Origin: Pseudomonas putida
Lineage (GTDB): Bacteria > Pseudomonadota > Gammaproteobacteria > Pseudomonadales > Pseudomonadaceae
Assembly: GCA_041879295.1 (NCBI GenBank)
Contig: CP047152.1
Coordinates: 3,043,501 to 3,107,500, forward strand
Direction of reading: 5' to 3'
DNA: 64,000 bases
Shown: positions 1 through 11,160 of the stretch, in pieces
Layout of the letters: each line of letters opens with the position of its first letter
Numbering within the stretch: position 1 is the first letter of the stretch
Translations under genes and position numbers: made by a program
Notes under the pieces: generated by a model
Seen by the model: only the letters and a program-made list of their open reading frames with translations
Database searches by the model: none
Told to the model about the DNA's origin: nothing

Positions 1-1
1 C

Positions 2-619
2 GTGATGATGACCGGTGACCGTGAACCTGCAGGGCTCTACGACATAGAAGACCTGCTCTGGTTTAGGTCGGTGGTCCGGGGCCTGCCCTTCCCGCCTCAA
101 GAACTGTTCGGCTCTGCTCTGGAGCCAGGGAAATGGCCGCCTTTTCTGAACGGAAGCCTGGCCATCAATGGCGCGACCGCGGATCGACTGGAATCCTTGC
201 TGGAGCGCAGCATGGAGCGAAAGGGTTTGGTGCTTTTTCCGGAAAGCGAGGATGCGCTCTGTGATTCGCTGAACCTGCTCGGTGGGGGTGGTGATGAACG
301 CTGCTGTGCTGAGCTGGTCGGTGGACCGTATCACGGATCGTTTCGCGTCTTCGCCCTGGACGATGATGTCTGGCTGAACCTCTTGGCCATACCCCGGGGA
401 TCGCCGGTAGACACGCCAGGCCTGGCTGAGTGCCTGCATCAGACGCTCGGCGAAATCGATGTTGGAGCCCCGGGCCTGGCCGCCATCAATTTCTGGTTAG
501 AGAACCTCATCCAGGGGCACTCATGGAACCAGAGCCTGCTCCTTCTGGGTATGGTTGAGAGCATGCTGGCGACTATCGCCGCATGGCGCGAAGCTGATCG
601 GCCGGCGGATCACAGGTAG
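2..619 (+). CDS. Hypothetical protein, possibly 5'-partial
   Basis: An open frame of about 205 codons starts at a GTG at the window edge, so the true start may lie upstream; ATG codons follow at once. The product is acidic and soluble-looking, with no signal peptide or membrane segment. I recognise no domain. It is followed on the same strand by two small membrane-protein genes. Codon use matches the plasmid genes downstream. Function unknown. Confidence 0.55.
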   Translation: MMMTGDREPAGLYDIEDLLWFRSVVRGLPFPPQELFGSALEPGKWPPFLNGSLAINGATADRLESLLERSMERKGLVLFPESEDALCDSLNLLGGGGDERCCAELVGGPYHGSFRVFALDDDVWLNLLAIPRGSPVDTPGLAECLHQTLGEIDVGAPGLAAINFWLENLIQGHSWNQSLLLLGMVESMLATIAAWREADRPADHR

Positions 620-700
620 CTCAAAGATCGAGGTCGACTTACTGGGTGAGCGCGATCGGGAAGGTATACTCCCACGTCTCAGCACGTCGAGGTCGACCAG

Positions 701-853
701 GTGTACCTACGCCAACTGTTCTTGAAATTCACTCTGTTCTTCAGCCTCATCATGCTAGGGCATCTGCTCATCCCAAAGGAGGTGGCAGAAACCCTGGTAG
801 ATGGTGCCTGGCGTTACATCCTGTGTTTTGCCGGGGGAGCATGCGGACTCTGA
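701..853 (+). CDS. Small hydrophobic protein (50 aa)
   Basis: A 50-codon frame starts at GTG 701 and ends at TGA 851-853. The N-terminal half is basic then strongly hydrophobic (LFLKFTLFFSLIMLGHLL), followed by a short amphipathic tail, as in a one-pass membrane peptide. It lies between an unknown gene and a DUF805-like gene on the same strand. There is no strong ribosome binding site, so this is a moderate call. Confidence 0.4.
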   Translation: MYLRQLFLKFTLFFSLIMLGHLLIPKEVAETLVDGAWRYILCFAGGACGL

Positions 854-910
854 GATAGGATGAGTGTCCGAGCTGCAGAGCAGCGGCTCGACATGTCCAA
901 AGGAGCCCGC

Positions 911-1264
911 GTGAATCTTCTCTCCCACTACTGCCGGCATTTCACCGGCGCCTTCAAGTTCAGGAACCGACAGGGTCGGACTTTCTTCTGGCTCTGCCTG
1001 CTTGCCGACGTATTCCTGGTATCAGTTTTGGTCGCTTTGAGCCCCTTCGGGTTGCTCGGCAGACTTCTGATCCTCCTCGCGCTTCTGGTCATCGCCGGCA
1101 ATGCCATTCAGCGTCTGAAAGACGCCGGCGTCTCCCCTTGGATGCTTCTGCTGTGGTTCATCCCCTTCGTTGGCCTGGTAATCCTGGCCATCCTGCTCCT
1201 GCTCCCCGGCCGTAAGCCGGTCGACCTGCCAGTCGCACCGCCCTCCTCGCCAAGTGAGCGCTAA
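911..1264 (+). CDS. DUF805-like integral membrane protein
   Basis: The product is 117 aa from GTG 911, which has an AAGGAG ribosome binding site about 7 nt upstream; in-frame ATGs at 860 and 893 have weaker sites. It has the DUF805 layout: an aromatic and arginine-rich start (FKFRNRQGRTFFW), hydrophobic helices, a central RLKDAGVSPW motif matching the family RLHDxGxSGW signature, and a closing LLLLPG. DUF805 proteins are inner-membrane proteins of unknown role. This is the last gene before Tn501. Confidence 0.75.
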   Translation: MNLLSHYCRHFTGAFKFRNRQGRTFFWLCLLADVFLVSVLVALSPFGLLGRLLILLALLVIAGNAIQRLKDAGVSPWMLLLWFIPFVGLVILAILLLLPGRKPVDLPVAPPSSPSER

Positions 1265-1286
1265 GCTGGCCGCATTGAGGCCAACT

Positions 1287-1298
1287 TATAACAACATA
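1287..1298 (+). repeat. TATAACAACATA repeat, copy 1
   Basis: The 12-mer TATAACAACATA lies 45 bp left of Tn501. Copy 2 (9762-9773) is on the other side of the transposon in the same orientation. Before insertion the two would have been 115 bp apart. Confidence 0.7.
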
Positions 1299-1338
1299 GC
1301 CGTCGGCGCTCCCTTTTCCTTCCGCGCCGGCGCACCTC

Positions 1339-1343
1339 TGCAA
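1339..1343. repeat. Target-site duplication, left copy (TGCAA)
   Basis: TGCAA directly abuts the left inverted repeat of Tn501 and is repeated at 9699-9703. A 5-bp duplication is the norm for Tn3-family transposition, so this is a simple, unrearranged insertion. Confidence 0.95.
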
Positions 1344-1381
1344 GGGGGGCTCGCAGAATTCGGAAAAAATCGTACGCTAAG
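1344..1381 (+). repeat. Tn501 terminal inverted repeat, tnpA end
   Basis: A 38-bp repeat starting GGGGGGCTCGCAG and ending GTACGCTAAG. It differs from the opposite end at only three positions near the outer tip. The tnpA stop lies inside it. Confidence 0.95.
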
Positions 1382-4343
1382 GTTTTCCGGGCATCCGTAG
1401 GGGCCGAAACTTCCCGTCTTCCAGTCTGCGGCTCTGCCGCCAGACGTAATCGCCGGTGAGGTTGATGTGCTCCCAGCCCAGCGGCGACAGGAATTGCAGC
1501 AGCTCGCCGTCCACCGGCTTGCCGGCCTCGACCAACCCCTGGGTGGCGCGCTCCAGGTACACCGTGTTCCACAGCACGATAGCCGCCGTCACCAGGTTGA
1601 GGCCGCTGGCCCGGTAGCGCTGCTGCTCGAAGCTCCGATCCCTGATTTCCCCAAGGCGGTTGAAGAACACCGCCCTGGCCAGCGAGTTGCGCGCCTCACC
1701 TTTGTTCAGGCCGGCATGCACGCGGCGGCGCAGCTCAACACTTTGCAGCCAGTCTAGGATGAACAGCGTGCGTTCGATCCGGCCCAGCTCGCGCAGGGCC
1801 ACGGCCAGGCCGTTCTGGCGCGGATAGCTGCCGAGCTTGCGCAGCATCAGCGAGGCAGTGACGGTGCCCTGTTTGATCGAGCTGGCCAGGCGCAGGATGT
1901 CGTCCCAATGGGCGCGGACGTGCTTGATGTTCAGGGTGCCGCCGATCAGCGGCCGCAGCGTCGGGTAGGTCTGCACGCCCTGCGGCACGTACAGCTTGGT
2001 TTCGCCGAGGTCGCGGATGCGCGGCGCGAAACGGAAGCCCAGCAGGTGCATCAGGGCGAAGACGTGATCGGTGAAGCCGGCCGTGTCGGTGTAGTGCTCC
2101 TCGATCCGCAGGTCGGACTCGTGGTACAGCAGGCCGTCGAGCACATAGGTGGAATCGCGCACGCCGACATTCACCACGCGGGTGCTGAACGGCGCGTACT
2201 GGTCGGAGATATGGGTGTAGAACAGCCGTCCCGGCTCACTGCCGTACTTCGGGTTGACGTGTCCGGTGCTCTCGCCCCGGCCGCCAGCCCGGAAACGCTG
2301 GCCATCGGAGGATGAGGTGGTGCCGTCGCCCCAGTGGGCGGCGAAGGCATGCTGGTACTGGTGGTTGACCAGCTCGGCCAGGGCCGCCGAATAGGTCTCG
2401 TCGCGGATGTGCCAGGCTTGCAGCCAGGACAGCTTGGCGTAGGTCAGACCGGGGCTCGACTCGGCCATCTTGGTCAGCCCGAGGTTGATCGCATCACCGA
2501 GGATCGCGGACAGCAGCAACGTCCGGTCTTTGGCCTCGGCCCCGTCCTTCAGGTGGGTGAAGTGGCGGCTGAAGCCCGTCCAGTCGTCCACGTCCATCAG
2601 CAGTTCGGTGATCTTGATGCGCGGCAGTAACTGACTGGTCTGGTCGATCAGCGCCTGCGCCCGATCCGGCACCGCCGCATCCAGCGGGGTGATCTTCAAC
2701 CCGGACTCGGTGAGGATGGCATCGGGCAGCTCGTTGTCCTTGGCCAGGCGGGCGACAGTGGCCAACTGCTCGTCCAGCAGCTGCAAGCGCTCTTCCAGAT
2801 ACTGGTCGCTGTTCGGGTTGATCGCCAGCGGCAGGGCCTGTTCCCGCTTGAGCGCGGCGAACTTCTCGGCCGGCAACAGGTAGTCGTCGAAGTCGCGGAA
2901 CTGCCGCGAGCCCTTGACCCAGATGTCGCCGGAGCGCAGGGCGTTCTTCAGCTCGGACAGGGCGCAGATTTCGTAGAAGCGCCGGTCGAGGCCTTCCGGG
3001 GTGATCACCAGTGGCTTCCAGCGCGGCTTGATGAAGGCGGTGGGAGCATCGGCCGGCACCTTGCGCAGGTTGTCGGCGTTCATCTCGCGCAGCGTCTGCA
3101 CGGCTGCCAGCACGCCCTGCGCGGCCGGGGCGGCGCGCAGCTCCAATACCTCCAGCAGAGCCGGCGTGTAGCGGCGCAGGGTGGCGAAGTTCTCGCCGAC
3201 CAGGTGCAGGTGGTCGAAGCCCTCCGGCCGGGCCAGCAGCTCGGCTTCGCTGACGCTCTCGGTGAACTCGTCCCAGGGGATCACCGCCTCGATGGCGGCA
3301 TAGGGGTCGCTGCCGGCTTCCTTGGCCTCCAGCAGCGCCTGGCCGATCTTGGAGTACAGGCGCACCTTGTCGTTGATCGCCTTGCCCTGCTTCTGGAACT
3401 GCTGCTGATGCTTGTGCTTCGCGCCGCTGAACAGCTTGACTAGGATGCGGTCGTGCAGATCCACCAGCTCATCAATCACGGTTGCAGTGCTCTCCAGCAC
3501 CACGGCGGCCAGGGTCGCATAGCGCCGCTGCGGCTCGAACTTGCCGAGGTCTTTGGGCGTCATCTGCCCACCCTCGCGGGCCAGCTTGAGCAGGCGGTTC
3601 TGGTGGATGTGCCGGCCCAGGACTTCGGGCAAGTCCACCAGCTGAAATGTCTTCAGCCGCTCGATGTGCTCAAGCATGTGCCGAGAGTTGGGTTTCAGCG
3701 GTGCCTGGCGCAGCCAGGTCAACCAGGTGATGCTGCTGCCGGCCTTGAGCTTCAACAGCTCGTCCAGCTTGGCCCGATGCGAGTCCGTGAGCGGTTCAAC
3801 CAGGGCGCGGTAGACCCGCCGATTGGCCCGTGCAATGGCCTCCGAGCAAGCCCGGTCGATCACGCTCAACGCCGGCAGGATGCGTCGCTTCTGCCGCAGG
3901 CTCTCCAGCGCCTGGCCGGCCAGCAGCAAGCCCTTGTCGGTCTGCTGGGCCAGTTCGGTCAGCTCGCGCACCAGGGCGCGGAAGTCGGACAGGCCGAACG
4001 GGGCCAGTTGAAGGTAGGTGCGCAGTTCCTGGGCGTGCTCGCGACGGGTCACATCGCGCTCGCCGTACTTCGTCCAACTCGCCGGATCGGTCTGGACTTG
4101 CTTGGCCACCCACAGGATGACCGGTTCGGGCAGCTCGCTGTCAGTGCCCAACGCATAGCCGGGGTAGCGCAGCAGGCAGAGTTGCACGGCGAAGCCGAGG
4201 CGGTTGGCGTCGCCGCGCCGCTGACGGATCAGCGACAGGTCGGAGTCGTTGAAGGTGTAGTAGCGGATCAGGTCATCCTGGCTTTCTGGCAACGCGAGCA
4301 GGGTGCCCCGCTCCGTGGCCGAGAGGATCAAGCGACGCGGCAT
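1377..4343 (-). CDS. tnpA: Tn3-family transposase TnpA (Tn501)
   Basis: The protein is 988 aa, full length for the Tn21/Tn501 branch. It is the DDE transposase that binds the 38-bp inverted repeats and makes the replicative cointegrate. The conserved C-terminal catalytic region is present, for example the [12 protein letters not shown] and RFAPRIRDL stretches typical of this family. The start is 3 bp from the end of tnpR, so both are probably read from the promoter in res. The stop codon overlaps the terminal repeat. Confidence 0.97.
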   Translation of the reverse strand: MPRRLILSATERGTLLALPESQDDLIRYYTFNDSDLSLIRQRRGDANRLGFAVQLCLLRYPGYALGTDSELPEPVILWVAKQVQTDPASWTKYGERDVTRREHAQELRTYLQLAPFGLSDFRALVRELTELAQQTDKGLLLAGQALESLRQKRRILPALSVIDRACSEAIARANRRVYRALVEPLTDSHRAKLDELLKLKAGSSITWLTWLRQAPLKPNSRHMLEHIERLKTFQLVDLPEVLGRHIHQNRLLKLAREGGQMTPKDLGKFEPQRRYATLAAVVLESTATVIDELVDLHDRILVKLFSGAKHKHQQQFQKQGKAINDKVRLYSKIGQALLEAKEAGSDPYAAIEAVIPWDEFTESVSEAELLARPEGFDHLHLVGENFATLRRYTPALLEVLELRAAPAAQGVLAAVQTLREMNADNLRKVPADAPTAFIKPRWKPLVITPEGLDRRFYEICALSELKNALRSGDIWVKGSRQFRDFDDYLLPAEKFAALKREQALPLAINPNSDQYLEERLQLLDEQLATVARLAKDNELPDAILTESGLKITPLDAAVPDRAQALIDQTSQLLPRIKITELLMDVDDWTGFSRHFTHLKDGAEAKDRTLLLSAILGDAINLGLTKMAESSPGLTYAKLSWLQAWHIRDETYSAALAELVNHQYQHAFAAHWGDGTTSSSDGQRFRAGGRGESTGHVNPKYGSEPGRLFYTHISDQYAPFSTRVVNVGVRDSTYVLDGLLYHESDLRIEEHYTDTAGFTDHVFALMHLLGFRFAPRIRDLGETKLYVPQGVQTYPTLRPLIGGTLNIKHVRAHWDDILRLASSIKQGTVTASLMLRKLGSYPRQNGLAVALRELGRIERTLFILDWLQSVELRRRVHAGLNKGEARNSLARAVFFNRLGEIRDRSFEQQRYRASGLNLVTAAIVLWNTVYLERATQGLVEAGKPVDGELLQFLSPLGWEHINLTGDYVWRQSRRLEDGKFRPLRMPGKP

Positions 4344-4346
4344 GTG

Positions 4347-4907
4347 TCAGTCGTCCGTGCGGAGGTACTGGTAGAGGGTTTCCCGGCTGATGTTGAACTC
4401 GCGGGCAAGCTGCGCCTTGGGCTCGCCGGCCGTCGCTCGCTGCCGCAGGGTAGCAGCCTGCTCATCGGACAGGGCTTTCTTGCGGCCCCGGTACGCGCCA
4501 CGCTGCTTGGCCAAGGTGATGCCCTCACGCTGCCGCTCGCGGATCAGGGCGCGCTCGAACTCAGCGAAGGCCCCCATCACCGACAGCATCAGGTTGGCCA
4601 TCGGCGAGTCCTCGCCAGTGAACACCAGGCCCTCCTTCAGGAACTCGATGCGCACGCCGCGTTGAGTCAGCTTCTGTACCAAGCGACGCAGGTCATCGAG
4701 GTTGCGGGCCAGCCGGTCCATGCTGTGCACCACCACTGTATCGCCTTCGCGGACGAAGCTCAGCAGCGCTTCGAGCTGGGGGCGCTGGGTGTCCTTGCCC
4801 GATGCCTTGTCGGTGAACACCTTGCTCACCTGTGTCTGTTCCAGCTGGCGTTCCGGGTTCTGGTCGAAGCTGCTGACCCGGACGTAGCCGATGCGGTGCC
4901 CCTGCAC
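4347..4907 (-). CDS. tnpR: Serine resolvase TnpR (Tn501)
   Basis: The protein is 186 aa. The N-terminal catalytic domain begins GYVRVSSFDQN, carrying the nucleophilic serine, with the conserved VVHSMDRLARN and EFERALIRERQREGI helices, followed by a C-terminal helix-turn-helix (AREFNISRETLYQYL). It resolves transposition cointegrates at the adjacent res site and represses its own transcription. It lies directly upstream of tnpA on the same strand. Confidence 0.97.
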   Translation of the reverse strand: MQGHRIGYVRVSSFDQNPERQLEQTQVSKVFTDKASGKDTQRPQLEALLSFVREGDTVVVHSMDRLARNLDDLRRLVQKLTQRGVRIEFLKEGLVFTGEDSPMANLMLSVMGAFAEFERALIRERQREGITLAKQRGAYRGRKKALSDEQAATLRQRATAGEPKAQLAREFNISRETLYQYLRTDD

Positions 4908-5081
4908 GATGTCTCCTTGGTTGAAGGCGGCTTAAGTGCTCCTTCTGTTCCGTTGTGCCTCAAACCCCGTTTCTGTCAGGCTGAAATCTATGACCTTCGC
5001 AGGCATGTGTCAAAAATGCGAAAGATGACTCTATTCTGACTAAGCGGCGCGGCCCTGCCTGACATCCAGTTAGGGTATGCC
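4908..5081 (-). promoter_or_regulatory. res: res site and tnpR/tnpA promoter region
   Basis: This 174-bp non-coding stretch lies between tnpR and urf2, where Tn501 carries its three-subsite res. Inverted TGTCAG/CTGACA-type half sites and AT-rich spacers are visible. I cannot mark the subsite borders exactly by eye. Confidence 0.8.
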
Positions 5082-6071
5082 TCAATCTGACGGTAGCGAG
5101 TCGCAGGCGTTCGGATCGGCATCGGTTTCGTTCCCTGTCTTGGCACGCGCTTCGAAGCGTTGATAACACTCCAACCCGCAGAAGTGCTCGACGTATTCCG
5201 CGCCTTCCGGGGTGAAGGCGGCATCGAGCGGGATTTCCTTGCAGCACACGCAGCAACTGGTGGTGGTCGAGTCACTTGCATTCATGGTGGCACCCCTCCA
5301 TTGACTGACGAAGACGGCGAATGCCGCCGCCGGCATTGGCTTCGCGAACAGGAAGCCTTGTCCTGTGTCGCAGTCCGCTTGTCGCAATAGATCAAGACTC
5401 GCCGATGTTTCCACGCCTTCAGCCACCACATCCATGCCCAGCCCGTGCGCAAGCTGAATCACGGTGTGCACGATGGTTTGGTCGCGGCGGTCGTTGGCGA
5501 GCCCGGCGACAAACGATTGGTCGATCTTGAGCGTGCTGATTGGGCAGCACTTCAGATGTTGCAGACAGGAATACCCCGTCCCGAAGTCATCGGCGGCGAA
5601 GCGCACACCGATCTGCCGCAAGGCGTCCAGGGCGGGGAAGATCGCCGGATCACCAAACGCGACCGATTCGGTCAGCTCGATTTCGAGATACTCGGCGGGC
5701 AACTCGGCATCAGCCAGCACGCCCTTTACCCACCCGTCGAAGTCCGGTCCCACTTGGCTCGCCGAAGCATTGACGGCCAGCCGGAACGGTCGCCATGCCA
5801 GCATTCGCCAGTCACGCATCTGGCGGCAGGCTTCGCCCAGCACCCAAGCGCCGATTTCAGGCATCAGGCCGGACGATTCGACCACGGGCAGGAACTGGCC
5901 CGGTGGCAATAGTCCAAGCGTCGGATGACGCCAGCGCAACAGGGCTTCCGCGCCGACAATCCCACCACTGCGCAGATCGACGACGGGCTGGTAGTGCAGT
6001 TCAAGCTGCCCGCGCTCGACCGCTTGGGCCAGTTCCGGCGTCGTCCATCCATCCGGCCGGAAAGCGCTCAT
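5082..6071 (-). CDS. urf2: Urf2: EAL-domain protein with cysteine-rich tail (DUF3330)
   Basis: The product is 329 aa from the ATG that overlaps the merE stop. An EAL phosphodiesterase-type domain covers about residues 15-260, with [32 protein letters not shown] and GQGF all present, so cyclic-di-GMP hydrolysis is chemically possible. The last 60 residues hold the CCVCC and [10 protein letters not shown] motifs of DUF3330, seen in mercury transposons. It is the last gene of the mer transcript. Its role in resistance is not established. Confidence 0.93.
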   Translation of the reverse strand: MSAFRPDGWTTPELAQAVERGQLELHYQPVVDLRSGGIVGAEALLRWRHPTLGLLPPGQFLPVVESSGLMPEIGAWVLGEACRQMRDWRMLAWRPFRLAVNASASQVGPDFDGWVKGVLADAELPAEYLEIELTESVAFGDPAIFPALDALRQIGVRFAADDFGTGYSCLQHLKCCPISTLKIDQSFVAGLANDRRDQTIVHTVIQLAHGLGMDVVAEGVETSASLDLLRQADCDTGQGFLFAKPMPAAAFAVFVSQWRGATMNASDSTTTSCCVCCKEIPLDAAFTPEGAEYVEHFCGLECYQRFEARAKTGNETDADPNACDSLPSD

Positions 6072-6304
6072 TCTCTTTCCCTGAATGCCCGCAACGCCCG
6101 CGACAGGGACAGAAGGAACAGGCCGGTCAAACCGAGCGCCGCGATGACCCAATGCTCGCCGAGGAAAGCACCGGCGGTTGTGCCGGCCAGCACGACAGCG
6201 AGGATGGGCAGGTGGCAGGGGCAAGTCAGCACAGCCAGTCCGCCCCACAGGTAGCCGGTGATCGGTTTGTGCGTCTCGGACGGCAAGCGCTCGGGGTTGT
6301 TCAT
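6068..6304 (-). CDS. merE: MerE broad mercury transport protein
   Basis: The product is 78 aa, the usual length. It is a small inner-membrane protein with two hydrophobic segments and a paired-cysteine motif ([10 protein letters not shown]) at the first, thought to help move mercury and methylmercury inward. Its start overlaps the merD stop by 4 bp and its stop overlaps the urf2 start, so the three are translationally coupled. Confidence 0.94.
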   Translation of the reverse strand: MNNPERLPSETHKPITGYLWGGLAVLTCPCHLPILAVVLAGTTAGAFLGEHWVIAALGLTGLFLLSLSRALRAFRERE

Positions 6305-6666
6305 GGCAGACTCTCCGCGTGCTGTGCCGGCTCGGTCGGCAGGGTGGCCAACTGCACTTCCAGATCGGCCAACGCTTCGCGCCGACGCTCGACGAACTGA
6401 CGCAGCAGGGCAAGCTGCGCGGCCGCTTCGTCGCCGTCCGCCGCATCCAGCGCCCGGCACAGCCGCGCCAGCGCGTCGAGGCCGATGCCCGCCTCGAAGG
6501 CCGCCCGCACGAAGCACAGCCGTTGCAAGGCGGCGTCATCGAACAAGCCGTAGCCGCCTGGTGTGCACGCCACCGGGCGCAGCAATCCGCGCAGCAGGTA
6601 GTCGCGCACGATATGCACGCTCACCCCGGCATCAAGAGCCAGCCGGGACACCGTGTAGGCGTTCAT
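6301..6666 (-). CDS. merD: MerD, secondary regulator of the mer operon
   Basis: The product is 121 aa. It is MerR-like, with an N-terminal helix-turn-helix ([20 protein letters not shown]) and a distinct C-terminus. The family binds the mer operator weakly and antagonises MerR to shut the operon down. The start is the ATG giving MNAYTV; an in-frame ATG 7 codons upstream adds a non-conserved basic leader. It overlaps merE. Confidence 0.95.
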   Translation of the reverse strand: MNAYTVSRLALDAGVSVHIVRDYLLRGLLRPVACTPGGYGLFDDAALQRLCFVRAAFEAGIGLDALARLCRALDAADGDEAAAQLALLRQFVERRREALADLEVQLATLPTEPAQHAESLP

Positions 6667-6683
6667 TGAACACCTCCTTTTTC

Positions 6684-8381
<1,698 letters not shown>

Positions 8382-8440
8382 TTATCGTTTGTGGCGCCAG
8401 ACAATGACGTCCGTTGTGCTGCGGTGCCGTTTTCAGTGAC

Positions 8441-8716
8441 TCACTGCTTGACGCTGGACGGATAGCCCGCGTCTGCGGTTGCCTTGGTCAGCTTCTGCAC
8501 GCTGGTCTTGGCATCGTCGAAGGTGACGACCGCTTGGCGTGTCTCGAAAGTCACGTCAACTTTGCTGACGCCTTCGACCTTGGAAATCGCCTTCTTGACA
8601 GTGATCGGGCAGGCGGAGCAGGTCATGCCCGGTACGGACAGCGTGACGGTCTGGGTGGCGGCCCAGACGGGGGCAACAACGGCGGCGAGGGCGAGGGAGG
8701 CAAACAGTTTCTTCAT
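8441..8716 (-). CDS. merP: Periplasmic mercury-binding protein MerP
   Basis: The precursor is 91 aa with a cleavable signal peptide ending near VWAATQ, then a heavy-metal-associated fold with GMTCSACPI. The two cysteines bind Hg(II) in the periplasm and pass it to MerT. It lies between merT and merA in the usual order, 12 bp from merT. Confidence 0.97.
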   Translation of the reverse strand: MKKLFASLALAAVVAPVWAATQTVTLSVPGMTCSACPITVKKAISKVEGVSKVDVTFETRQAVVTFDDAKTSVQKLTKATADAGYPSSVKQ

Positions 8717-8728
8717 GGTGAACTCCGA

Positions 8729-9079
8729 TCAGTAGAAAAATGGCATGACGTAGGGAAATCCGAGCGCGACCAGAACCAGCGCGGCCACGATCCAGAAAAT
8801 GAGCTTGTAAGTAGCTCGCACTTGGGGAATCGCGCAGACCTCACCCGGTTTGCAGGCCGCTGCCTGCCGGTAGATGCGCCGCCAGGCGAAGAACAACGCC
8901 ACCAGCGCCACGCCGATAAAGATGGGGCGATAGGGTTCCAACACCGCCAAGTTGCCGATCCAAGCGCCGCTGAACCCCAAGGCGATCAGAACCAACGGCC
9001 CGAGGCAGCAAGCCGAGGCGAGGATGGCGGCAAGCCCTCCAGTGAAGAGCGCGCCGCGCCCGGTTTTTGGTTCAGACAT
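8729..9079 (-). CDS. merT: Mercuric transport protein MerT
   Basis: The protein is 116 aa with three membrane helices. The Cys24-Cys25 pair (SACCLGPL) lies in the first helix, and the second pair is in the cytoplasmic loop ([10 protein letters not shown]). It imports Hg(II) received from MerP and delivers it to MerA. The ATG giving MSEPKTG is chosen; upstream in-frame codons run back through the mer promoter. It is the first gene of the operon. Confidence 0.97.
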
Positions 9080-9114
9080 GCGCTTGTCCTTTCGAATTGA
9101 AATTGGATAGCGTA

Positions 9115-9145
9115 ACCTTACTTCCGTACTCATGTACGGAGTCAA
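9115..9145 (-). promoter_or_regulatory. PmerT promoter and MerR operator
   Basis: Read on the minus strand: TTGACT, a 19-bp spacer containing the GTAC-centred MerR dyad, then TAAGGT. The over-long 19-bp spacer is the signature of MerR-family promoters, where the Hg(II)-bound regulator untwists DNA to align the -35 and -10. It lies between divergent merT and merR. Confidence 0.93.
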
Positions 9146-9150
9146 GCGAT

Positions 9151-9585
9151 ATGGAAAACAATTTGGAGAACCTGACCATTGGCGTTTTCGCCAAGGCGGC
9201 CGGGGTCAATGTGGAGACCATCCGTTTCTATCAGCGCAAGGGCTTGTTGCTGGAGCCTGACAAGCCCTATGGCAGCATCCGCCGCTATGGCGAGGCGGAT
9301 GTAACGCGGGTGCGCTTCGTGAAATCAGCCCAGCGGCTGGGCTTCAGCCTGGATGAGATCGCCGAGCTGCTGCGGCTGGAGGATGGCACCCATTGCGAGG
9401 AAGCCAGCAGTCTGGCCGAGCACAAGCTCAAGGACGTGCGCGAGAAAATGGCTGACCTGGCGCGCATGGAGGCCGTGCTGTCTGAGTTGGTGTGCGCCTG
9501 CCATGCGCGAAGGGGGAACGTTTCCTGCCCGCTGATCGCGTCACTACAGGGTGGAGCAAGCTTGGCAGGTTCGGCTATGCCTTAG
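9151..9585 (+). CDS. merR: Mercury-responsive regulator MerR
   Basis: The protein is 144 aa. It has an N-terminal winged helix-turn-helix ([20 protein letters not shown]), a dimerisation helix, and the metal-binding cysteines (one in THCEEA, two in the [12 protein letters not shown] region). As a homodimer it represses, then with Hg(II) activates, the divergent merT operon and represses itself. The ATG at 9151 is 5 bp from the operator. The stop lies inside the vestigial Tn21-type repeat. Confidence 0.97.
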
Positions 9586-9618
9586 CGTGCTTTATTTTCC
9601 GTTTTCTGAGACGACCCC
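9581..9618 (-). repeat. Vestigial Tn21-type 38-bp inverted repeat inside Tn501
   Basis: The stretch starts CTTAGCGTGC and ends TGAGACGACCCC, matching the Tn21 inverted repeat rather than the Tn501 ends. It is a known relic in Tn501, evidence that the mer segment was once bounded by a different Tn21-type end. It overlaps the merR stop. Confidence 0.9.
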
Positions 9619-9660
9619 TTAGAAAGCCTAGTCAAAGAGCTGTCACGAGAACACCGTTAG

Positions 9661-9698
9661 CTTAGCGTACGATTTTTTCCGAATTCTGCGGTTCCCCC
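9661..9698 (-). repeat. Tn501 terminal inverted repeat, mer end
   Basis: A 38-bp repeat from CTTAGCGTAC to GCGGTTCCCCC, the inverse of the repeat at 1344-1381 with three differences. It is followed at once by the TGCAA duplication. Confidence 0.96.
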
Positions 9699-9703
9699 TG
9701 CAA
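9699..9703. repeat. Target-site duplication, right copy (TGCAA)
   Basis: Identical to 1339-1343 and directly abutting the right inverted repeat. Confidence 0.95.
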
Positions 9704-9761
9704 AAGCCCAACCTGGCCTACTACCCTCGCCCTTGGCAGGTCGCCCGAATCCGGAGACATC

Positions 9762-9773
9762 TATAACAACATA
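9762..9773 (+). repeat. TATAACAACATA repeat, copy 2
   Basis: Exact 12-mer in the same orientation as copy 1. It lies 64 bp right of Tn501. Confidence 0.7.
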
Positions 9774-10022
9774 ACCTGCGGTGTGCCTGAGGGCGGCGCC
9801 CCTCCTGATACCCCTTACCCTGTCCAACCCTTTTAAGGGCCCACCTGCCGGTGCCGGGTTGCCTGCGCCGCGCGTGGAAATAAATGGGGAAAAGGAAAGA
9901 AAAGAAAGGAAAGAAAAAAGGAAAGAGGTTGGACAGCTATGAGGGTCGGCTATGCGATGGGGAGGATCAGGTTGGTGGAAATGGTGCAGGAGGAACGCAG
10001 AAATGGTCTGAACATCCTAGGT

Positions 10023-10034
10023 TATGTTGTTATA
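10023..10034 (-). repeat. TATAACAACATA repeat, copy 3 (inverted)
   Basis: TATGTTGTTATA, the inverse of copies 1 and 2, 261 bp right of copy 2. The base pairs outside the 12-mer (TATAGG after it) are also shared with copy 4. Confidence 0.7.
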
Positions 10035-10141
10035 GGAGGTGATCAGGTAGCGCCCTTCGTTTGAGGGAAGTGCGCCTAGTGCGCCTCAATGGGTGGGGTT
10101 TTGGAGAGGAGGTTCAGGATGGCGGTTGTAGCGTCGTCAGC

Positions 10142-10153
10142 TATGTTGTTATA
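10142..10153 (-). repeat. TATAACAACATA repeat, copy 4 (inverted)
   Basis: Inverse orientation, 119 bp from copy 3, mirroring the 115-bp spacing of copies 1 and 2 once Tn501 is removed. Confidence 0.7.
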
Positions 10154-10392
10154 GGGAGAGGTTCCGCGGAAGCCCGTTGGTTACGGTAACCGTGCTCCCT
10201 GGTGAGGCTTTATCGACGAAACAACTGCCGCGACCTACAATTTGATATGGCTCCCTGCAGGCGCCGGCTACCCGTCCTCGCGAAGCTGCACGAGCAGCAC
10301 TGCCAGTTGTCTCCAACCTTGGCCCATATCTTTGGCCCTGGTGCGCAGCGGTGGACGGGTGACGCTGTAACAAGTAGGGCCGGAGATAAGTC

Positions 10393-11157
10393 ATGGCAAC
10401 CGAACAGACTCGCCCTACCACCCTTGCAGGTATTAAACGTCTGGCCAAGTTCATCAAAACTGCGCGAGGCATTCCGCATCATGCAGCCCTAGATGAAGCT
10501 GCACAGAAAGCTGGATTTCAGAACCTGCGCCATGCCCAGTCAGTTTTGGGCGAATCCGAGTACAAACTACAACAGACATTTGTGACGTTCTACTGGGCAG
10601 AACGTGAAGACGTCCCAAGTTCAGTTGATCGCGGCTCTATCCTGCGATCGGGGCGGACCACCGTCAAATTCCTGTTGCCTGTCCCCTTGAAGGAGATCCT
10701 ACCCGGTAGGGCCCTATATCGGACTCCGTATATAGACTACTTTCGACTGGATTCACCTGATCATCTCGAACGTAGGGGTGACTATTACAACGAGCTCGAC
10801 GGCGTGAGGATGGCAAAAAAGGTGGCTCTCGCTCTTAATTTTATGGCTGTGACAGGCCTGCGCGCCCCCCTTGCTAATGAGATGCCTCGGTCGAGATTGA
10901 AACTTTCTGAAAATGCAGACCACTGCTCTGACTGGTACGACAATGAGTCGCAATGCATTGTCATCCTAGATGAACCATATCGACCTCTGTTTCACGACGA
11001 GATCGCTTGGGCTAATGATCACGGGTTTCATACTGTAGGCGTCCCATGGAGAGGTATTTATGAGGCAGGCTATACACCAATGTCATCAACTTTGGAAATT
11101 ATCCATAAATATCATATAATTAGCGCTCAAATCAGTGCATGGGAGAAGCCCTTTTGA
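10393..11157 (+). CDS. Plasmid-type protein of unknown function (DUF5623-like?)
   Basis: The product is 254 aa from ATG 10393, with a GGAGA site 7 nt upstream. The N-terminus has a compact helical motif (AGFQNLRHAQSVLG) that I associate, without certainty, with a plasmid family annotated as DUF5623. The rest has no motif I know and no membrane segment. The gene sits just right of the repeat-bearing gap, so the repeats could be its control region. Its stop lies 3 bp before an IS4-family element, so the original C-terminus may have been altered by that insertion. Confidence 0.65.
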   Translation: MATEQTRPTTLAGIKRLAKFIKTARGIPHHAALDEAAQKAGFQNLRHAQSVLGESEYKLQQTFVTFYWAEREDVPSSVDRGSILRSGRTTVKFLLPVPLKEILPGRALYRTPYIDYFRLDSPDHLERRGDYYNELDGVRMAKKVALALNFMAVTGLRAPLANEMPRSRLKLSENADHCSDWYDNESQCIVILDEPYRPLFHDEIAWANDHGFHTVGVPWRGIYEAGYTPMSSTLEIIHKYHIISAQISAWEKPF

Positions 11158-11160
11158 CTA

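Larger units (their letters stand above)
9704..10392. other. Gene-free stretch with repeats and palindromes
   Basis: No convincing gene is seen in about 690 bp. It holds three copies of TATAACAACATA (one direct, two inverted), a 36-bp purine-only AAAGG-rich run near 9892-9927, and a perfect palindrome GGTTACGGTAACC at 10179-10191. Together with copy 1 left of Tn501 this was once a single block. The content suggests a cis-acting site such as an operator array, origin or partition site, but nothing here proves which. Confidence 0.6.

Noticed and set aside
3453..5039. A 528-codon plus-strand frame opposite tnpA and tnpR of Tn501
   Set aside because: It is antisense to two well-established genes, low-complexity in Gln, Val, Leu and Gly, and lacks a ribosome binding site.
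9581..9618. A second transposon end inside Tn501
   Set aside because: It is the known vestigial Tn21-type repeat in Tn501, not a separate insertion; no matching partner end is present.
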